Below the pieces are notes generated by a model, which ran no database searches, had not been told where the DNA came from, and saw nothing but the letters and a program-made list of their open reading frames with translations. From Bactericera cockerelli (taxonomy: Eukaryota > Arthropoda > Insecta > Hemiptera > Triozidae), in contig CM044961.1 in NCBI GenBank assembly GCA_024516035.1, positions 1,672,020-1,736,019 on the forward strand: 64,000 nt of DNA, written 5' to 3'. The translations under genes were made by a program, and so were the position numbers. Positions 17,406 through 27,849 of this stretch are shown here, in pieces (the first letter of the stretch is position 1; every line of letters starts with the position of its first letter).

Positions 17406-17615
17406 TGATAACTGGTACAATTCCCAGCGAATGGAGGGTAACATCCCCGTCCTGATCGGGACGTTAAAACCAAATCGAATCGTTGGCGTTAGGAAGGGCA
17501 TCTGGCCGTGAGAAAAATCATGCTCCACCCTACCAAACTCAACCATGAGGTTGAAAAATGCCGACCCCAAGGAGATTTTGAAAAAGGCAAAGTGAAAGAA
17601 GAAGAAGAAGATAGG
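17405..17615 (+). mobile_element. SINE-A, tail type II, truncated
   Basis: AACTGGTACAATTCCCAGCG, AATGGAGGGTAACATCCCCG, GAATCGTTGGCGTTAGGAAG, CAACCATGAGGTTGAAAAAT and the GAAGAAGAAGAAG end. It abuts the 72-bp array. Confidence 0.8.
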
Positions 17616-17989
17616 TAATAGAAAGTAAAAATTCAATTATAGAAACATTGGTAATAACAATGACCTATCTACCTAACAGTACTCCGTCAATCAATTGGTG
17701 GTAAAGACAAAGTCATAACAACAAGATAGGAGTTCGGAGAAGACAATTTACCTCCGTAAGAGAAATGGAATTGAGTTTTGAAATCAATTATGTTACAAAT
17801 GGCATAATGATAGGTAAGTTACACTACTTGAGCTGAGTACTTACAGGTAGTATGCGTACCTACCTACCTACCTATTAGTCATTAGCCATAAATGATAAAG
17901 CTGTCCAGCCACTTCCAAGAAACACACAAAGTGTAAAAATAAACGCCAAAAATTCGACTGCAAAAATATCGACAGCTGAGTGCCGAACG
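17616..17989. other. No recognisable feature
   Basis: AT-rich, with a short CTAC/CTAC run near 17857-17874. Nothing else. Confidence 0.5.
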
Positions 17990-18350
17990 GGCTTAAATTT
18001 AGAGCGAATTTAATAGACGTTTTTGAAATACCACTGTGGTGCTAAGTCTCGGATTGCGTACTGTCTTAGATGGGAAAACCGATACTAAGCAATCACTTCA
18101 TTTATCAATTTTGTCCATTAATTTCGTCCTTAATCTTAGTGAAAACTATGCCTTAAAACGCCCTCTAGTGGAAATTTCAACCAATCTTAGCGCACTAAAT
18201 TCCCACTAGATGGCGTGTTCAGACTGTTAGAATAGTTTCCAGTGTCCATTAAGTTTGAAATTGTAATTCCTTGAAATTCCCACTAGATGGCGTGTTACGA
18301 GATAGTGTCCACTGAGATTAAGTTTAAGCCTGTTTCATAATTTGACCTTT
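17990..18350. repeat. GTTTCATAATT-family MITE-like sequence, partly duplicated
   Basis: AATTTCAACCAATCTTAGCG, two copies of TTCCCACTAGATGGCGTGTT (about 18200 and 18278), and CCTGTTTCATAATTTGACC at the end. The first part (TTTAATAGACGTTTTTGAAA to ACCGATACTAAGC) recurs at 59300-59390. Confidence 0.55.
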
Positions 18351-18355
18351 ATTCA

Positions 18356-18358
<3 letters not shown>

Positions 18359-18387
<29 letters not shown>
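18359..18387. repeat. Poly(T), 29 bases
   Basis: Uninterrupted T run. It could be the reversed poly(A) of a retroelement, but no element is recognisable next to it. Confidence 0.9.
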
Positions 18388-18664
18388 GGCATAACAGATT
18401 GAATCGCTTCATGTAAAATCTACGCGCTTACTGCAAACACCCAGTGTCGGAACTTGGCCAGAACCACCACCACTAATTCAATCAGCGGGAGGAAAGCACT
18501 CTAATGGGTTCTAGCTTTATAGGATGGCACAAGAAATAACATTTGTGAGCTTTCAAAGTGCAAACTTCAGTCGGTACAATAAGAAACGGCTATACAGGGT
18601 GCTCCCACCCACGCAAGACAGAAATATGAACTCAAACATTTTCTTAGGCTTCAAAGAGCGTGAA

Positions 18665-18898
18665 ATGGCACCGTGCACTGGTAGTCAAGTGGTTAACGCG
18701 CTTGTCTGTTAATCCAGATAGCGTAGGGATCCGTTGGTTCAAATCTTACAAATTGTATGAATTTTTTATCATTAATTTCAGTTTATAACCACACAATAAT
18801 AAGACTCTGAGGGTTAGGTGGCAGAAAATGCTTTAAGCATTAACCTCGCCTGGTGGCTATCTTCCACTAAAGAGTGATATTATTATAAAAAATCTATT
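18665..18898 (+). mobile_element. SINE-C, near full length (tRNA-Asn-like head)
   Basis: The head GGCACCGTGCACTGGTAGTC, AAGTGGTTAACGCGCTTGTC, TGTTAATCCAG and TTGGTTCAAATC matches the arrangement of tRNA-Asn (GTT anticodon position). The body has ACCACACAATAATAAGACTC, TGAGGGTTAGGTGGCAG and ATTAACCTCGCCTGGTGGC, with a (TTA)n end. It is the reference copy for this family here. Confidence 0.85.
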
Positions 18899-18949
18899 GT
18901 TTTATACACACGTATAAAATAGAGAACACAAAGTGTCTTCCTTTGATTA

Positions 18950-19240
18950 TGGAAAACCAACAGTGATAACGCGTTAAGCAACGTCCAGTGTGGTGGGGAC
19001 ATGGATGGGTGATCGTTCTGGTTTCGAATCCAATCATGGTCATCATGGCAACCCATGTTCAGCTGGCTCTTGTCGGTTCCACTCAAGCTAGGTGAGGTTA
19101 ATTTGAGTAGCTAAGTTGTTTACCCACTTTCTCGACGAATGGAGGGTAAAACCTCCGTCGCGGTGTTAAAACCCCCGTCGCAGTCGTGATATAACCATGC
19201 AGTTAAATGTGACGTGAAACCCAAATAAACTAAACTTAAA
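18950..19240 (+). mobile_element. SINE-B (5S rRNA-derived)
   Basis: GCGTTAAGCAACGTCCAGTG and ACATGGATGGGTGATCG (5S box C region). After a short insert come CCACTCAAGCTAGGTGAGGT, TAATTTGAGTAGCT and GACGAATGGAGGGTAAAACC. Confidence 0.75.
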
Positions 19241-19605
19241 ATCAACTATGGAAATTTTGAACAGATTGCCATTGATACAGCAGAAAAATCAGTCGAAAAT
19301 TTCACCCTTAGCCGAGGTTCGATCCAGCCATCTGAAGATCCAAAGATAAAAGTAACTCTTTACCTCAGTGATCTTCTTGGTTACCCAGTAAGCCATCGTG
19401 CAGATTAGTTACATCGCCAGCAACCTGCAAGCAATCAGAGCCATAATACTGAACAAGATGCAGTTATAATGCATTTCCTGCCCACTGCACTTCAGGTCAA
19501 CAATTGCTTCTTGATAGCAGAGTTGCAATCAGCTATCAGTTGCATTGATAGTGTGAATGCTTACAATAAGATCTTTGATAGCAGAATTACAATCAGTTGC
19601 ATTGA
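19241..19605. other. No gene; short local duplication
   Basis: ATCAGTTGCATTGATA-type phrases recur at about 19536 and 19593, and CATTGATACA at 19273 and 19601. No coding or RNA signal is convincing. Confidence 0.45.
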
Positions 19606-19825
19606 TACACCAGAACTCATTTTGTCACTGATGTTAAGCAACGTCCAGCGAGGTTAAGATTTGGATGGGTCACCATTCAAATTCGAACCCTCGTGATTCC
19701 CGGCCCCACTCAGGCTGGGTGAGGGTAATTTGAGTAGCAGGTTTTTGTGTTTCCAGCGAATGGAAGGTACTGCCCGCGTCGTGATATGACCATGCAGTTG
19801 AAACAACGTTAAAAGTAAATATAAA
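19606..19825 (+). mobile_element. SINE-B (5S rRNA-derived)
   Basis: CACTGATGTTAAGCAACGTC, CAGCGAGGTTAAGATTTGGA and TGGGTCACC (5S-like). Then GGCCCCACTCAGGCTGGGTG, TTTGAGTAGCAGG, GCGAATGGAAGGTA and GATATGACCATGCAGTTGAA. Confidence 0.8.
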
Positions 19826-20036
19826 AAAAGGTTGCATTGATAGTGGAAATACCTACAACCTACAATAAGTTTAGAAAAATACCGTGATACCATCTCATAT
19901 TACTGAAGCCTACTTCTGTAGTAAAATTTTGTTTAACGATTTACATTTGACAGAGTGTTAAATCTCTGACTAGCGCCAGATCGCTGATCAGTGCTATCGG
20001 TTTAAACACATGAGTTTGTGACCACAGAACAATACG

Positions 20037-21320
20037 AGATCAAGAAGTACCCGTGTTTGAAAAAAGAGTGCGAGATACTTACATTTTTGGGTTCTATTTT
20101 TCGACGTAGTCTCCTTTCAAGGTTACACACTTCTTCCAGCGATCCTGCCACTTTTTTAGCCCTTCCAAAAAGTAGCTCCCTTCGAACTCCTCAAAATAGC
20201 CCATTGTCTGGCTTATGACGTCATCATTTGAGCTGAACCTCTTTCCACCGAGCCAAACTTTCAAGTTAGAAAACAAAAAATAATCGCAGGGGGCTAGGTC
20301 AGGTGAGTAAGGTGGGTGTGGCAATAATTCGTATCCAAGTTGATGGATTTTAGCAGCAACACTGCAACAATTCCAGATGAGTGAGCTGGTGCATTGTCAT
20401 GGTGAAACAAGACTTTCTTTCTCGCCAAATGGGGGCGTGTCTCCTTCAATTTTGCATCAAATCGTGTCAATAACTCACTATAATATGCAGCAGTTATTGT
20501 TTTTCCTTTTTCCAAGAAGTCAATAAGAATAATTCCCTTTGCATCCCAAAAAACGGTAGCCATGACTTTTCCGGCCGATTGAACCGATTTCGCCTTCTTT
20601 GGGGCAGATTCTCCAACCAAAGTCCATTCTTTTGACTGCTGTTTGGTTTCTGGGGTATACTGATGTATCCAGGTTTCATCAACGGTCACAACTCGACGCA
20701 AAAAATCATCTGGATTGCAATTGAAGAGTTCTAAACTAGCCTTTGAACAATTCAGCCGAATTCGTTTGTTGTCAATTGTGAGCAATCGCGGCACCCATCG
20801 CGCCGATAGTTTTCTCATGCCCAGCTTATCATGAAGGATTTTAAAAACAGTTCCATATGAAATGCCCACATTCTCAGCTACTTCACGCACTTTTGTTCGG
20901 CGATCTTTGAGAATATCATGTACTTTTTCCACGACTTCCTCGGTACACACGTCTTCTTGGCGTCCTGGGCGGTCCTCGTCAAAAATGCTTGTGCGCCGTC
21001 GTTTAAATTCATTAAACCAAAAGCGAACAGTGGTCATAGAAGGTGAAGAGCTCCCGTACACAGCATCTAACTTTAATTTTATCTCATCACATTTTTTCCC
21101 GTCCAAAAAAAGGAATCGAATAACTGCTCGGTACTGTTCTTTTTCCATATCACTCAACTATACGCAACACAACAACTTCAAGTGACCGATAAATGAAAAC
21201 TAAGAGAGTAATCAGTTTCAAACTTTGGATGTGGTCATTTGAGATGTCGTTCCATCAACAAGTATCAACAAGTTTCACCAATGATGTAACATGTCCCTAA
21301 ACACGGGTACTTATTGATCT
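20037..21320 (-). mobile_element. mariner transposon, ~1.28 kb
   Basis: Ends are inverted: AGATCAAGAAGTACCCGTGT at the left and, read inward from the right, AGATCAATAAGTACCCGTGT. Length and single intronless transposase fit the Tc1/mariner superfamily, mariner family. A TA duplication is not clear at either end, so the exact outer limit could be off by a few bases. Confidence 0.9.
20094..21157 (-). pseudogene. mariner transposase, D,D34D type, frameshifted
   Basis: The frame starting at 21157 gives an N-terminal helix-turn-helix region and then the mariner catalytic landmarks: VDETW (D160), and HHDNAPAH (D254). After this the frame shifts near 20340-20360. The downstream frame supplies HPPYSPDLAPCDYFLF with the third Asp and continues to about 20094. 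Together the pieces are close to the usual 340-350 residues. The enzyme would cut and paste its own element at TA sites through the inverted ends, but this copy cannot make one uninterrupted protein. A shift in the repetitive GTTGCTGCT stretch is the likely lesion; a sequencing error there is also possible. No other stop is obvious, so the copy looks fairly young. Confidence 0.9.
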
Positions 21321-21384
21321 ACCTAATGGGACTACCTGTCTTGCGCTGACAGTCTAAATAAAGCACTTATACTTATACTTATAC

Positions 21385-21475
21385 CTACGTAAGACTCTGA
21401 GGGTTAGGTGGCAGAAAATGCTTTAAGCATTAACCTCGCTTGGTGGTTATCTTTCACTAAAGAGTGTTATAGTAT
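21385..21475 (+). mobile_element. SINE-C tail fragment
   Basis: AAGACTCTGAGGGTTAGGTG, GAAAATGCTTTAAGCATTAA and CCTCGCTTGGTGGTTATC; the head is lost. Confidence 0.75.
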
Positions 21476-22335
21476 TAATGCTGTGTCCGAAAGGCAACTA
21501 CAATTTTGTAGCAGTCCGTTAAAATAATAAATTTTAATTGTTTCTCTCTATAATAAAAAAAATTGGTAAAAAAAAAGGTCAACTCATTAGTGTGATAGAA
21601 GTGAGAAGTTACGTCGTTACACACCGCCCAGATTGTTCTATCCGCTCCCAGCCAGACTGTGACGGGATGTGTTAATCAGTGCCGTGATTAGGATATTATG
21701 AATTAGCCAGACTGAGGCATGGCTGATTAAGTTAGTGAGGTAGGACGCAGGGTGTCAGATGCAGTGAGGATTTAATTGAAATCAATTGGCCAATCCTGGG
21801 CCCCCCTGGTGGGAAGAAAGGTATTGTTTGTTGCCTGCATAATAAGTTTAAATATAAGTAGTGCTTTATTTAGACTGTCAGCGTAAGACAGGTAGTCCCA
21901 TTATGCCAACAATTTAATAGGTCTGGATGATGGATAAAATAGTTCAGTACATGCAAATCCACCTGAAACAGCGTCTCAGCCTGGCGGTGCAGAGGGGGAA
22001 TGCAGCAAGTATGCTTTCGGCTCTTCCCTCAGATGAGTTTGTAGAAGTCTACAATCTATAATTTTATTATTGTTTTATTTACTTTAAATAAACTATAGGT
22101 CATGTTTCGTTTCATATTAAAAAAGAAGTTCAATACTTAGTTCAGTTTAGTAAATAGGTAATTCATTATTTGTTTCGCACACATTTTACGTTTTGACACA
22201 TCACAACAAATTTCCATGCTTTAGGTGTAAATTAAGGTTAGAGAAATTGGGAAAGATGCGAATCCATAATGAATTTAAAGTGTAGATTTTTTGTTATAGG
22301 TAGTTTTTTTTAAAGATATAGAAATATAGACCTCT
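21476..22335. other. No recognisable feature
   Basis: AT-rich, no gene. A segment near 21850-22060 (GTGCTTTATTTAGACTGTCA; CAGATGAGTTTGTAGAAGTC) resembles 33440-33530 in the left arm in reverse, so it is probably a dispersed repeat of unknown type. Confidence 0.45.
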
Positions 22336-22337
22336 TG

Positions 22338-22394
22338 ACCGCAGTTGAAATGTCATGAAAAAGGTCGACCTTTTTCATGGCATAGCTGCGGTCA
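22338..22394. repeat. Short hairpin centred on GGTCGACC
   Basis: GACCGCAG...CATGAAAAAGGTCGACC is followed by its near inverse TTTTTCATG...CTGCGGTC. Arms are about 25 bp with a few mismatches and almost no loop. Confidence 0.8.
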
Positions 22395-22807
22395 GACGAA
22401 ATAAAACTGTTACCTGAACTTAACCGGAGCTGGGTTGCAGCTGTTCGAACGTCCCTACGTGTAGTGTATATTCTGTTTATATCACGGATATAATTATTAA
22501 TGCCTACTGTAAAAGTTCCATTACATTGTAATTTGTAACGCGTACAAATGTACATATTGGACATACATAATAATTATGTACCTACCTAAATAGGTATATA
22601 CATATGGAAAAGGGTGTATCAGTGTATCTACCTAATGTCAGAGTATGACTTTTAAGTTTGACATTATGCAGAGGAGAATAAATATGTAATCCGCAGTGAG
22701 CGTGCTTCTGAACCTTGAGGTCATGAAATCGATTCCTGTCCGGTGTTTGAACCCAGGTCAGAGTGTGTGCAAACCTGTGCCCTGTTTCAGAAAAACTCTC
22801 CACTCTC

Positions 22808-22921
22808 AAAATCCCCGAATCTCCGTTTCAACCGTCATACAACGCACTCTGATTGTTTAATTTGAACGTAATAACCAATCAGAGTGCGTTGTGTGACGGT
22901 TGAAACAGTGATTCGGGGATT
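22808..22921. repeat. Foldback element, ~45-bp arms
   Basis: AATCCCCGAATCTCCGTTTC through CAACGCACTCTGATTG is inverted after a spacer of about 20 bp as CAATCAGAGTGCGTTGTGTG through ATTCGGGGATT. There are few mismatches and no coding capacity. It is MITE-like in form. Confidence 0.8.
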
Positions 22922-23045
22922 TGAAAATCCGTTCAGTCGTTTCTAAGATTCCTTGAAATGTATTTTACAGACCGCCAGACAGACAGACACAAAACCAAAG
23001 GTTATGTAACGTCAAGAAATATGAAAAGAAAAATTGAAATTTCTA
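22921..23045 (-). repeat. Z-repeat fragment
   Basis: CAGACCGCCAGACAGACAGA, CACAAAACCAAAGGTTATGT and TCAAGAAATATGAAAAGAAA are the reverse of the Z-repeat at 31260-31380. Confidence 0.65.
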
Positions 23046-23640
23046 ATACTAGAAATTTTAGGAAGTATAATATTTCACCTGAATTTTCTTCCTTTTTTTC
23101 GAAATTTTACTAATTTTTTTAACAATCATAAAAACTTCCAAAACAAAATGACATATCAGCCTATTTTCCAATCACCGGAATTAACTTTGAAGGACTAGTT
23201 CCAAACATTTCATTGAATAAAATCGTGTTGAATAGAACCGAACGACTTGGAATCCAAGAATTTCAGCACAAAAAACGGCAATAAATCTTTTAAATGGACG
23301 TCCAAGGTATCACGTCAGACCAGAAGTTAACTTGGGTATAAACTTGATGTCCAAATTGGAACTGCTTCCATTTTGTTGGTTTGCGACAAGAACGAGAAGA
23401 AAACATAAGGCAATATCTGCTTTTTTTAATCAGTCCATTTGCGACAATTTCTCTTGTACAGTTGATAAGGTGAAAATATTGTAATAATAATAACTTACTT
23501 GTAATAGCGGTGATGTTAATTTCTACAGAGCTTTCTTTCTTGAACAAGAGTCAGACCACAATGAGAGCAGACACCCAAAATTAACCCTTGTGCTGTCCAA
23601 GAATAGTGTACGGAGCATTGGTGTACGCCGTTTCGGCGCT
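23046..23640. other. No recognisable gene
   Basis: An 85-residue - strand frame (23290-23547) has no domain I recognise. Confidence 0.4.
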
Positions 23641-23895
23641 AGCACAAGAGCCAGCACGTTGAACCAGTTCTCATTTTGTCACTGAAGTTAAGCAACGTCT
23701 AGTGAGGCTAGGTCTTAAATGGGTGACAATTAATTCAAACCCTCGTGATGCTGGCATTGCTGGCTATTCCCGGACCCACTCAGGATGAGTGAGGTTGATT
23801 TGAGCAGTTGGTTTGTGAGTTTTCAGCGCATGGAGGTTAAAACCTCCGTCGTGACCATGCAATTGAAAGCTATTAACTTCGATTAACAAAAAAAA
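23641..23895 (+). mobile_element. SINE-B (5S rRNA-derived) with poly(A)
   Basis: GTTGAACCAGTTCTCATTTT, GTCACTGAAGTTAAGCAACG and TCTTAAATGGGTGACAA (5S-like). Central domain CCCACTCAGGATGAGTGAGG, TTTGAGCAGTTGGTTTGTGA, GCATGGAGGTTAAAACCTCC, then GACCATGCAATTGAAAGC and an A run. Confidence 0.8.
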
Positions 23896-23934
23896 AAAAA
23901 CTGGTGTGTGGTTTTTTGTCATTTTTGGTTTGTG

Positions 23935-24030
23935 ACAAATGTAACCACATAATAATAAGACTCTGAGGCTTGGGAGGTAGAAAATACTTTGAACATTAAC
24001 CTCGCCTGGTCGTTACCTTCCACTAAAGAT
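23935..24030 (+). mobile_element. SINE-C tail fragment
   Basis: TAACCACATAATAATAAGAC, TCTGAGGCTTGGGAGGTAGA and ACATTAACCTCGCCTGGTCG. Confidence 0.7.
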
Positions 24031-24065
24031 AGAGTAATAAACACTATCACAAACAATGGCCACAA

Positions 24066-24350
24066 GTGACCTCAGTAGATTGATCGATAAGGCGGCGGAC
24101 TTGTAATCTCGAGGTCGGTGGTTCAAGTCCCAACATGGGGGTAGCCAGGATTTTGGCTGGGGGGGGGGGGGGCAGCTGAGGAAAATCAATAATATCTATT
24201 GAACAATCAATAATACCTAGTATTGCATATTCTCTGGAATTTTCCAGGGGGCAGCCGCCCCCTCCCCCTGGCTACGCCCATGGGTCCCAAGTTAAGCAAA
24301 TATATAGTAAAGCGAGTTTGAGTACTTGTGTATCACAATTATTGTGATTA
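24066..24350 (+). mobile_element. SINE-D split by a hAT-type MITE
   Basis: The head GACCTCAGTAGATTGATCGA, TAAGGCGGCGGACTTGTAAT and GGTGGTTCAAGTCCCAA ends at 24133. The body resumes after the MITE with GTTAAGCAAATATATAGTAA, AGCGAGTTTGAGTACTTGTG. Confidence 0.8.
24134..24282. mobile_element. hAT-type MITE nested in SINE-D
   Basis: 149 bp with ends CATGGGGGTAGCCAGG and CCTGGCTACGCCCATG, inverted with one mismatch. It is flanked by AGTCCCAA (24126-24133) and GGTCCCAA (24283-24290), an 8-bp target duplication of SINE sequence with one difference. The interior holds a long G run and its C-rich counterpart. Confidence 0.8.
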
Positions 24351-25134
24351 CTACAAAATAATATGGAAAAAATAGAAAGTATAAAGACATATAGTCTTTT
24401 TTCGTCAAGTTTGTTCTCCCCATTTGCGCCTTTTCGGACGTGAACTGGCTAACTCGGGTCCACGGATACGCGCCATAAGCATATGTAAATTGCAACCTAT
24501 AAACAATAGACCATTGTATATGACCAGGTTCATATAACCGGTATGATAATAACAAGTACATAATATAATGTATACAGGGTGGACAAAAAACCTAAACAAT
24601 TTCATTTTTTACTTTTTCTTAGACTTTATTATCATAGGGTGGCATCATCGTGAACGATGGTAGCCAGACAGTGGAGGAATGACTCAGCATTTTCTACCAC
24701 TGTCTTTACAAGGAGACTAATAATTGACATGGGCCCCCACAACCCGGTCAGTGTTGGTCTACCCCCTGTTGATAGTCCCCCAGCTAACGTATAGTCTGAA
24801 AATTTGCACCATTAATCGAACAACAATTTACTGGGGTATCCTCAACGAAGTATCTAAAAAAATCCTGAAAGTTTCATGCAAAATTTGCAAATATCATTAT
24901 GAATTAAAAATCAGAGGCCTTTCCCTCCGTGCTACATTTTGCGTGCTGCTTGTATTTTCGAATGTAATTATGTGCTTCTTGTAAAATGTCGATTTTCTTT
25001 TCAACAACACTTCTCTTCTCAGCTTAAGTAGTGAAGGTACGTGTCTAAAATTCTTGTTGGCGTAAAATATTTCACTCAAATATTGGTACTTTCATAATAA
25101 TAATTCCGTGTCCGTGAGATAGGTATTCATACCT
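24351..25134. other. No recognisable gene
   Basis: Several short frames on both strands (up to 89 residues) without recognisable domains. No repeat family from this window is present. Confidence 0.4.
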
Positions 25135-25470
25135 AAATTACGGTGGTAAGAGGATTATATGGACGCCCAGATCCAATGTCTAGGCTCCTTTCATGTCCAT
25201 TGATTCTATTTGGTTTTATCCTGTCCGGCTGACTTGAGGTAAAGAGGACGGGGGTTTTACCTTCCATTCGCTGGGAATCGTACCAGCTACCCACATTAAC
25301 CTCACCCAGCCTGGGTAGGGCCGGAATTTGCCAGCCACTCATGTTCGGAGGGAACAGAATTTTCTTTGCGAAAAGTCTGCTCCAACCAGTGATCGAACTC
25401 AGGATCTCTGGATTACGGGCAGTAGTCACAACCGTTACGCCACGGAGGCTGGCGTTAGTTTCATTCACGT
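25135..25470 (-). mobile_element. SINE-A, full length, tail type I
   Basis: On the - strand: head CCAGCCTCCGTGGCGTAACG, box B GAGTTCGATCACTGG, GGAGCAGACTTTTCGCAAAG, central domain GGCCCTACCCAGGCTGGGTG, GGTTAATGTGGGTAGCTGGT, GAATGGAAGGTAAAACCCCC. The tail is AATAGAATCAATGGACATGA, CATTGGATCTGGGCGTCCAT, CTCTTACCACCGTAATTTAG. This is the reference copy for tail I; a duplicated piece of head follows at 25455-25490. Confidence 0.9.
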
Positions 25471-25949
25471 TACGCCACAGAGGCTGGCGGTACAATAATA
25501 CTATAGTAATGTTGTAAAAGTAGGTATTGCTGGTCTTTTGAGGAAAAAAAATCAACATTTTAACAGGAGTGCGTGGATCCGACGTTAAACCCAAAAAAAA
25601 AAAAATACTTTCAAGATGTGCGTGAAATATTGTTGAGATTCCCAAGAAAAATGCGATTTTTTTTCTCGACTTATACTTTGAGAAGAAAAAGTTGTTGAAA
25701 AGAGTGTTTCGTTTTTTTGACCACCCGATAAATACATAGCACCTATGTATAACAATTGTATATGCGGATAAAGTACATACACCTATGTATAACAAAATTG
25801 TATATGCGCCCAGGGTATAGTTGATTATCGCAAAACTGACCAGTCTAATGGCACATAAATTGTAAATTTATATAAATATATTTTTTATGTTTATTATGTA
25901 TGTCGGAATATGTAGGATGTGGGTATAAGTAGCTTTCATACAGCAACTG
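25471..25949. other. No gene; small duplication
   Basis: CACCTATGTATAACAA with TTGTATATGCG occurs twice (about 25740 and 25788). AT-rich otherwise. A long - strand frame that crosses this region and the adjacent SINE is not a gene. Confidence 0.5.
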
Positions 25950-26015
25950 TCCTCAGTAGCTTGATCGATACAACTGTGCACTCGTAACCTGGCGGTCGGT
26001 GGTTCGAGTTCGATG
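25950..26015 (+). mobile_element. SINE-D head fragment
   Basis: GTCCTCAGTAGCTTGATCGA, ACTCGTAACCTGGCGGTCGG and TGGTTCGAGTTC; no body. Confidence 0.65.
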
Positions 26016-26404
26016 GTTATTATGACGTGATCACTTACTCAAACATAGGGTAATAAATCTGTCCCCTAACAAACTATCCAATATGGCTACCGTTATTAGG
26101 TACCTTCAAAAGCGTGTAGGAAGAAAAATTAATTTTTTATTGTTGTGATTTCCTTTGACAGGTTCGAGGTATTACAACTTCTCCATTTCTTATTTCAATA
26201 TAATACATAGGTACATAAAATTATATTTGTACATAATTATTATACATAGGTACATAGATTTGTTACATAGGGAGTGTTGGAATTGCAATACCCGCATGCG
26301 CCCAGAACTAGTTCTGTATGACCCGGGGGCCTAAGCACAGCTGCAACCAAAGAGCTTTGAACTAGTTTCTCTACTGGGTGCCAGCAGTGCCAGATATACT
26401 TTGT
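26016..26404. other. No recognisable feature
   Basis: AT-rich, ATACATAGGTACATA phrases repeated around 26200-26260. Confidence 0.45.
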
Positions 26405-26525
26405 TCAAGCGGTTAAGGCACTACGGGATGGGCAGGCTACAACACAGACCACAAGCGTCTACAGTAGCTCCTGTTTCATGGCTACGAAATAAAAAGGGCT
26501 GTGAAACACTCATCTTTAAAAAAAA
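26405..26525 (+). mobile_element. SINE-F fragment with A-rich end
   Basis: GGCACTACGGGATGGGCAGG, CTACAACACAGACCACAAGC, GTAGCTCCTGTTTCATGGCT and ACGAAATAAAAAGGGCTGTG, then an A run. Confidence 0.75.
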
Positions 26526-27027
26526 GCAATCTCAGTGGATGTGCCAGTTCTCCTGTTTGTATGCCTGTGGACTCAAATATATTGGATAAATGTCTAGTCT
26601 GCTTTGGTTTTCTAAAATCACTTCATTTAAAATCACTAATACTTATCTACAACTACAATTTTCCTTGGAACTACACAGCATAAATTTAATATTCCAAAAC
26701 AGCAATCGCAGTGGATGCGCCATTTCTCCTCTTTTTATGCCTGTGGACTTAAAACATTGCCTCGAATCTGATCTAGTAGAGAGGAAAGTATTTGGCCTGA
26801 GGGTCAGTGGGAATACGGTGGGAACCCACATGCAGTGAAGGAAAACGTCTGTTTTTTCATGTTATCTTATTCATATTTCGTTTTTTTTTATTGTATAATT
26901 AAAAAAATATTATGTAGGTACCTCGGTTTATAAAACATAACATTTAACATCTCTCGTTGTTAATTACGTTGAGGTATTACGTAGAAATGTAATTATTGCA
27001 TATTCTGTGAAATGATTATGGTATTAT
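26526..27027. repeat. Diverged ~180-bp duplication, otherwise unassigned
   Basis: AGCAATCTCAGTGGATGTGC with TTGTATGCCTGTGGACT near 26524 recurs as AGCAATCGCAGTGGATGCGC with TTTTATGCCTGTGGACT near 26701. The rest to 27027 is AT-rich and unassigned. Confidence 0.6.
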
Positions 27028-27250
27028 TTTCGCCAGCGTCGATGGCGCGTTGAATGCACTGGTTCCCGTAGGATCTTCGAAGTTCAGCAACGTCCAGCGA
27101 GGTGAAGACTTTGTGATGCTGGCAGTCCGGCCCAATTGAGGTTTGGGGAAGTTAATTTGGGTAGCAGGTTTGTGAGTTCCCTACGAGTGGGGGGTAACAC
27201 ACCGTCGTATGATCATGCAGTTGAAAAACAGCGTTAAAACCAAATAATAA
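27028..27250 (+). mobile_element. SINE-B (5S rRNA-derived)
   Basis: GCCAGCGTCGATGGCGCGTT, GGTTCCCGTAGGATCTTCGA, AGTTCAGCAACGTCCAGCGA. The G-box region is shortened before GATGCTGGCA. The central domain is GAGGTTTGGGGAAGTTAATT, TGGGTAGCAGGTTTGTGAGT, and the end is GATCATGCAGTTGAAAAAC. Confidence 0.75.
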
Positions 27251-27351
27251 AAAAAACGAACACAATACTTCTGATTTCTAATTATAGAATTTTTCGGAAA
27301 TAATATGGTATTGAAAGTATTAAAACTAGATATGAAGGATATAATAATAAT

Positions 27352-27555
27352 AATGTGTTTCTTTGTGTTATTATATCACAATTTTTAGTGGGTAGCGCAG
27401 AATTATAGGACTTTTCCGTATCTTTAATATCCTAATATCTTATTTTTGCCTATAATTCCGCCACTGGTCGCTGCTAACATTAAAGTGGCTACTCATTTTT
27501 CCTCACGAGGTACGAGTGGACCCCGAACACCCAAGTTCAGAGCAGGTCACCGTGC
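27352..27555 (-). mobile_element. SINE-G body, head mostly missing
   Basis: ATTATATCACAATTTTTAGT, GGTAGCGCAGAATTATAGGA, CCACTGGTCGCTGCTAACAT and ACGAGGTACGAGTGGACCCC match 58950-59150. Only GTCACCGTGCGTGCAA of the head remains. Confidence 0.7.
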
Positions 27556-27634
27556 GTGCAAACGAGATAAGAAGGAGATAGAAGGACCACAAGGGGAAGG
27601 GGTACTAAAATGAAAATAAGGATTTAGGCTTATG

Positions 27635-27790
27635 CAGAAACGGCTAAATTACCTATAAAACAGGACTGAATTTATTATCAGCCCCACCCTCCCTCAAGTC
27701 GGAGTTTCAACCAATCACAGAGCTCTATAGGTTGACTTGAGGGACAGTCTGGCTTATCTTAAATTTTATCCCGTTTTATATTTTGGCCCT
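27635..27790. repeat. GTTTCATAATT-family MITE-like copy
   Basis: AAACAGGACTGAATTTATTA, CCTCAAGTCGGAGTTTCAAC, CAATCACAGAGCTCTATAGG, GACTTGAGGGACAGTCTGG and CCCGTTTTATATTTTGGCCC at the end. Confidence 0.65.
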
Positions 27791-27849
27791 AAATGTCTGA
27801 TTACATACCAGAATTGTATTTAAGATAAGACCGGAAAAAATATGTGGTA

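Noticed and set aside
18665..18740. Possible true tRNA-Asn gene
   Set aside because: The acceptor stem does not close, a family-specific body and tail follow, and the same head and body recur elsewhere. It is a SINE head. The same applies to the Gly-like and other tRNA-like heads.
20862..21185. 107-residue + strand frame
   Set aside because: Antisense shadow of the mariner transposase.
25133..25795. 220-residue open frame on the - strand
   Set aside because: It crosses a complete SINE-A and AT-rich flank; the part with recognisable sequence is SINE, so the frame is accidental.
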